Origin: Bdellovibrionales bacterium
Lineage (GTDB): Bacteria > Bdellovibrionota > Bdellovibrionia > Bdellovibrionales > UBA1609
Assembly: GCA_020435185.1 (NCBI GenBank)
Contig: JAGRAA010000032.1
Location: 25,295 to 33,762, forward strand
DNA: 8,468 bases
Direction: 5' to 3'
Position 1 is the stretch's first letter; every line of letters begins with the position of its first letter. Below, piece by piece: positions 7,299 to 8,468 of the stretch. The notes under the pieces are model-generated. The model made no database searches, was not told the origin of the DNA, and saw nothing but the letters and a program-made list of their open reading frames with translations. The translations under genes and the position numbers were made by a program.

Positions 7299-7727
7299 AT
7301 GCTGCAACCACCTTTTAAAATATTATCTAATAATGAACTTTCTGAATTTTTAGAAAACAAAAGCTATTTGACGGCCAATGCTTCACCGGAGTCTCATTTC
7401 TCTCACAATCCATCTTATAACTATTCTTATAATATTGAATTTATAGATCTTCATTACCCGGTTTTACTTTTGCCTTACCTTCGTAGTCCTATTCTTAAAA
7501 AACTATCATCCAAACTCAATGACGATCAAAAAGGTAAGATCTCCATCCAAAAAATCTCTCTTAATTTCTATAGCTCTAGAAACCACAGGTCTCATTATTT
7601 TTGCTGGCAACCCACATTGTTTACCAGCAAAGAAAAGTTCATTAAATGTTTAGATAGATTCTTAATTCAATCTCAAAATTATAAGGTCATTGAAAGAATT
7701 GAAATCGAAATTTTTTTTAACCATTAA
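7299..7727 (+). CDS. uncharacterised 142-residue protein; possible Y-family polymerase little-finger-like domain
   Basis: No family recognised with confidence. It is likely a real gene: GGAGGA 4 nt before ATG, an open frame ending 2 nt before a hairpin, and a position 167 nt behind lexA on the same strand. No signal peptide or membrane helix. The N-terminal 45 residues are Ser/Asn/Tyr-rich and low in complexity. From about 46 on, the pattern IEFIDLHYPV, then LRSPILKKLSSKL (61-73), ISIQKISLNF (81-90), PTLFTSKEKFIKCLDRFL (105-122) and VIERIEIEIFF (130-140) gives beta-alpha-beta-type alternation. It resembles the little-finger region of Y-family polymerases, especially ImuB (PV..LL..L...L..L, strand, PT, helix, V..I.I). 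The lexA neighbour fits, since ImuB cassettes are often SOS-linked. QPTLF (104-108) also fits a Qxx(L)F clamp-binding pattern. All by eye; could be unrelated. Confidence 0.7.
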   Translation: MLQPPFKILSNNELSEFLENKSYLTANASPESHFSHNPSYNYSYNIEFIDLHYPVLLLPYLRSPILKKLSSKLNDDQKGKISIQKISLNFYSSRNHRSHYFCWQPTLFTSKEKFIKCLDRFLIQSQNYKVIERIEIEIFFNH

Positions 7728-7729
7728 AA

Positions 7730-7746
7730 TCTCTCACCATGAGAGA
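7730..7746. terminator. hairpin between convergent genes, possible bidirectional terminator
   Basis: TCTCTCA-CCA-TGAGAGA forms a perfect 7-bp stem with a 3-nt loop, 2 nt after the stop of the upstream plus-strand gene. On the plus strand it is followed by an A/T-rich tract (attagtatatttta); on the minus strand it is followed by TTTTAATGG. It therefore could end both the plus-strand gene and the convergent FliG-like gene. The T-tracts are imperfect and the stem short, so strength is uncertain. Confidence 0.6.
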
Positions 7747-7755
7747 ATTAGTATA

Positions 7756-7794
7756 TTTTATTGAATGATTTTATTGAATGATTTTATTGAATGA
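7756..7794. repeat. 13-bp tandem repeat, three perfect copies, spanning a stop codon
   Basis: TTTTATTGAATGA occurs three times without mismatch (7756, 7769, 7782), followed by a degraded TGTTA. The first copy on the minus strand supplies the last codons and TAA stop (7786-7784) of the FliG-like gene; the other two lie just beyond it. The unit length is not a multiple of three, and each copy brings its own TAA. This looks like recent slippage duplication at a gene end. Confidence 0.9.
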
Positions 7795-8266
7795 TGTTAT
7801 CAAGATCTTGAAGCTTTAAAAGAGGGTCTTTTTCTTCGGGTTTAATTAATCCACCCTCTTGAAGCTCTCGAGCTTTTTTAATAATTAACAACTGAGCTGC
7901 TTCAATTTCTCCAGAGGACGGAGTCATTTCAGAGATATCTTCTTGTAAAACCGATTTTTTACCTGAAGATAAAAAAGTAGTCATCCTCTCAAACAAACTC
8001 TGTTTTTGCTCACTCTCATAACCACAGATACTCTTAACCCAAGAGTCTGATGGGAGTTGCCCAAGAACTTTGTCTATCATTTCAGGCTCCCATGTAATAA
8101 ATTTTTCAAAGGTCAATAGCCGCTCTTCTAGAAAATCAGCCCACACTTCGCTTTCTTTCGCCACAATGTCCAACAATTTGTCTCTTTTGGCTTTATCTGA
8201 GTTCTCTAATAAATAAAGTAATTGTTTTGGACCGCCTCGTTTCTTATAACGCGCTAATGTAGACAC
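7784..8266 (-). CDS. FliG C-terminal-domain-like protein
   Basis: 160 residues, about half of FliG (around 330). By eye it aligns only with the C-terminal half of the flagellar switch protein: GGPKQLLYLLENSDKAKRDKLLD (11-33) with the armadillo-like GG..ILN..D stretch, LEERLLTFEKFITWEPEMIDKVL (46-68) with the MFxFEDIxxLDDRxIQxVL block, LFERMT (91-96) with iFxNMS, and GEIEAAQLLIIKKARELQEGGLI (119-141) with the VEEAQxxI..RRLEExGEI end. The LKG lysine (ICG here), the DDR arginine and the S-R-A-A arginine used for torque generation are not conserved, so a motor-switch role is doubtful. GTG start, with GGGGGAG immediately upstream and a strong promoter. It is convergent with the gene behind lexA and divergent from dapF. 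A distinct alpha-helical family remains possible. Confidence 0.75.
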   Translation of the reverse strand: MSTLARYKKRGGPKQLLYLLENSDKAKRDKLLDIVAKESEVWADFLEERLLTFEKFITWEPEMIDKVLGQLPSDSWVKSICGYESEQKQSLFERMTTFLSSGKKSVLQEDISEMTPSSGEIEAAQLLIIKKARELQEGGLIKPEEKDPLLKLQDLDNIIQ

Positions 8267-8301
8267 CTCTCCCCCAAATCTTTCTTTTTTGTGATTTTTT
8301 T

Positions 8302-8331
8302 ATTATAGGTTGCAGATGGTTTGGTGGTCAA
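8302..8331 (-). promoter_or_regulatory. sigma70-type promoter of the FliG-like gene
   Basis: On the minus strand TTGACC (8331-8326) and a perfect TATAAT (8307-8302) are 18 bp apart. The transcript would start near 8295, about 28 nt before the GTG start, leaving room for the purine-rich ribosome binding site. Confidence 0.7.
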
Positions 8332-8359
8332 ACTTCAGTATCAAAGGTAGACATCTCAA

Positions 8360-8378
8360 TAGATTTTTATTAAATCTA
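8360..8378. repeat. inverted repeat just upstream of dapF
   Basis: TAGATTT-ttatt-AAATCTA is a perfect palindrome with 7-bp arms and a 5-nt centre, ending 4 nt before the dapF start, where a ribosome binding site would normally be. It could be an operator, a weak hairpin in a short leader, or a chance feature of AT-rich sequence. Confidence 0.5.
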
Positions 8379-8382
8379 GACC

Positions 8383-8468
8383 ATGAGTTTACATAAATTT
8401 AACTATACCAAAATGTCCGCCACCGGAAATGATTTTTTATTTCTCAATCTGCTCGATTTGAATACGTC
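8383..8468 (+). CDS. dapF: diaminopimelate epimerase, N-terminal fragment (continues beyond window)
   Basis: The first 28 codons are present. DapF interconverts LL- and meso-diaminopimelate for lysine and peptidoglycan synthesis in the cytoplasm. The recognisable signature is KFNYTKMSATGNDFLFLN (5-22), matching the family start FxKMxGxGNDFxxxD with the substrate-binding Asn in GNDF; the usual His/Gln-Gly before it is Ser-Ala here. Neither catalytic cysteine is reached. ATG at 8383 is chosen because the family needs the F.KM strand before the internal ATG at 8413. No Shine-Dalgarno sequence is visible; the preceding bases are the palindrome and TAGACC-like sequence. It is divergent from the FliG-like gene. 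Confidence 0.88.
   Translation, partial: MSLHKFNYTKMSATGNDFLFLNLLDLNT

Noticed and set aside
8267..8382. A small RNA or riboswitch ahead of dapF
   Set aside because: The 116-nt gap is largely explained by the FliG-like gene's promoter and the short palindrome; no lysine-riboswitch-like architecture is visible and there is too little room.

Overview
The window is AT-rich and densely packed, and reads as a chromosomal housekeeping region of a Gram-negative bacterium. DppA carries a lipoprotein signal, and DppABC, Ung, LexA and DapF are all of proteobacterial type. Low GC, frequent non-ATG starts (TTG for dppC and probably ung, GTG for the aroA-like gene and the FliG-like gene) and a possible TTAC-type LexA operator would suit a low-GC member of the Bdellovibrionota/Bacteriovorax-like lineages. 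That placement is inference; there is no rRNA or other decisive marker here.

Left and centre (1-6133, minus strand): a tight gene run read right to left, ung - dppA - dppB - dppC - aroB - aroA-like. Four of the five junctions are 9 nt or shorter, or are 4-nt stop/start overlaps (ATGA, TTGA, GTGA); ung and dppA are 23 nt apart. The run therefore looks like one transcription unit combining uracil excision, dipeptide uptake (binding protein and two permeases, without the ATPases) and two shikimate-pathway-type proteins. The last gene runs off the left edge. It is an EPSP-synthase-fold protein in which most catalytic-site residues appear to be lost.

Centre (6134-6420): a divergent control region between ung and lexA. 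It holds a strong sigma70-type promoter for lexA (TTGACT-17-TATAGT). Three TTACAC boxes spaced exactly 11 bp apart overlap that promoter and abut a minus-strand TATAAT, a good candidate for the LexA autoregulatory operator.

Right (6421-8468): lexA with an intact self-cleavage site and Ser/Lys dyad; then, on the same strand, an unrecognised 142-residue gene with a strong ribosome binding site, whose C-terminal half looks like a Y-family polymerase/ImuB little-finger region (tentative). A hairpin that could terminate both strands separates it from a convergent small gene resembling only the C-terminal domain of the flagellar switch protein FliG. The stop codon of that gene lies in a 13-bp triplicate tandem repeat. 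Divergent from it, the first 28 codons of dapF (diaminopimelate epimerase) run off the right edge.

No tRNA, rRNA, CRISPR array, insertion sequence or prophage gene was seen. The most interesting points are the helically phased direct repeats at lexA, the catalytically degraded EPSP synthase relative coupled to an intact aroB, the possible orphan little-finger protein behind lexA, and the free-standing FliG C-domain.
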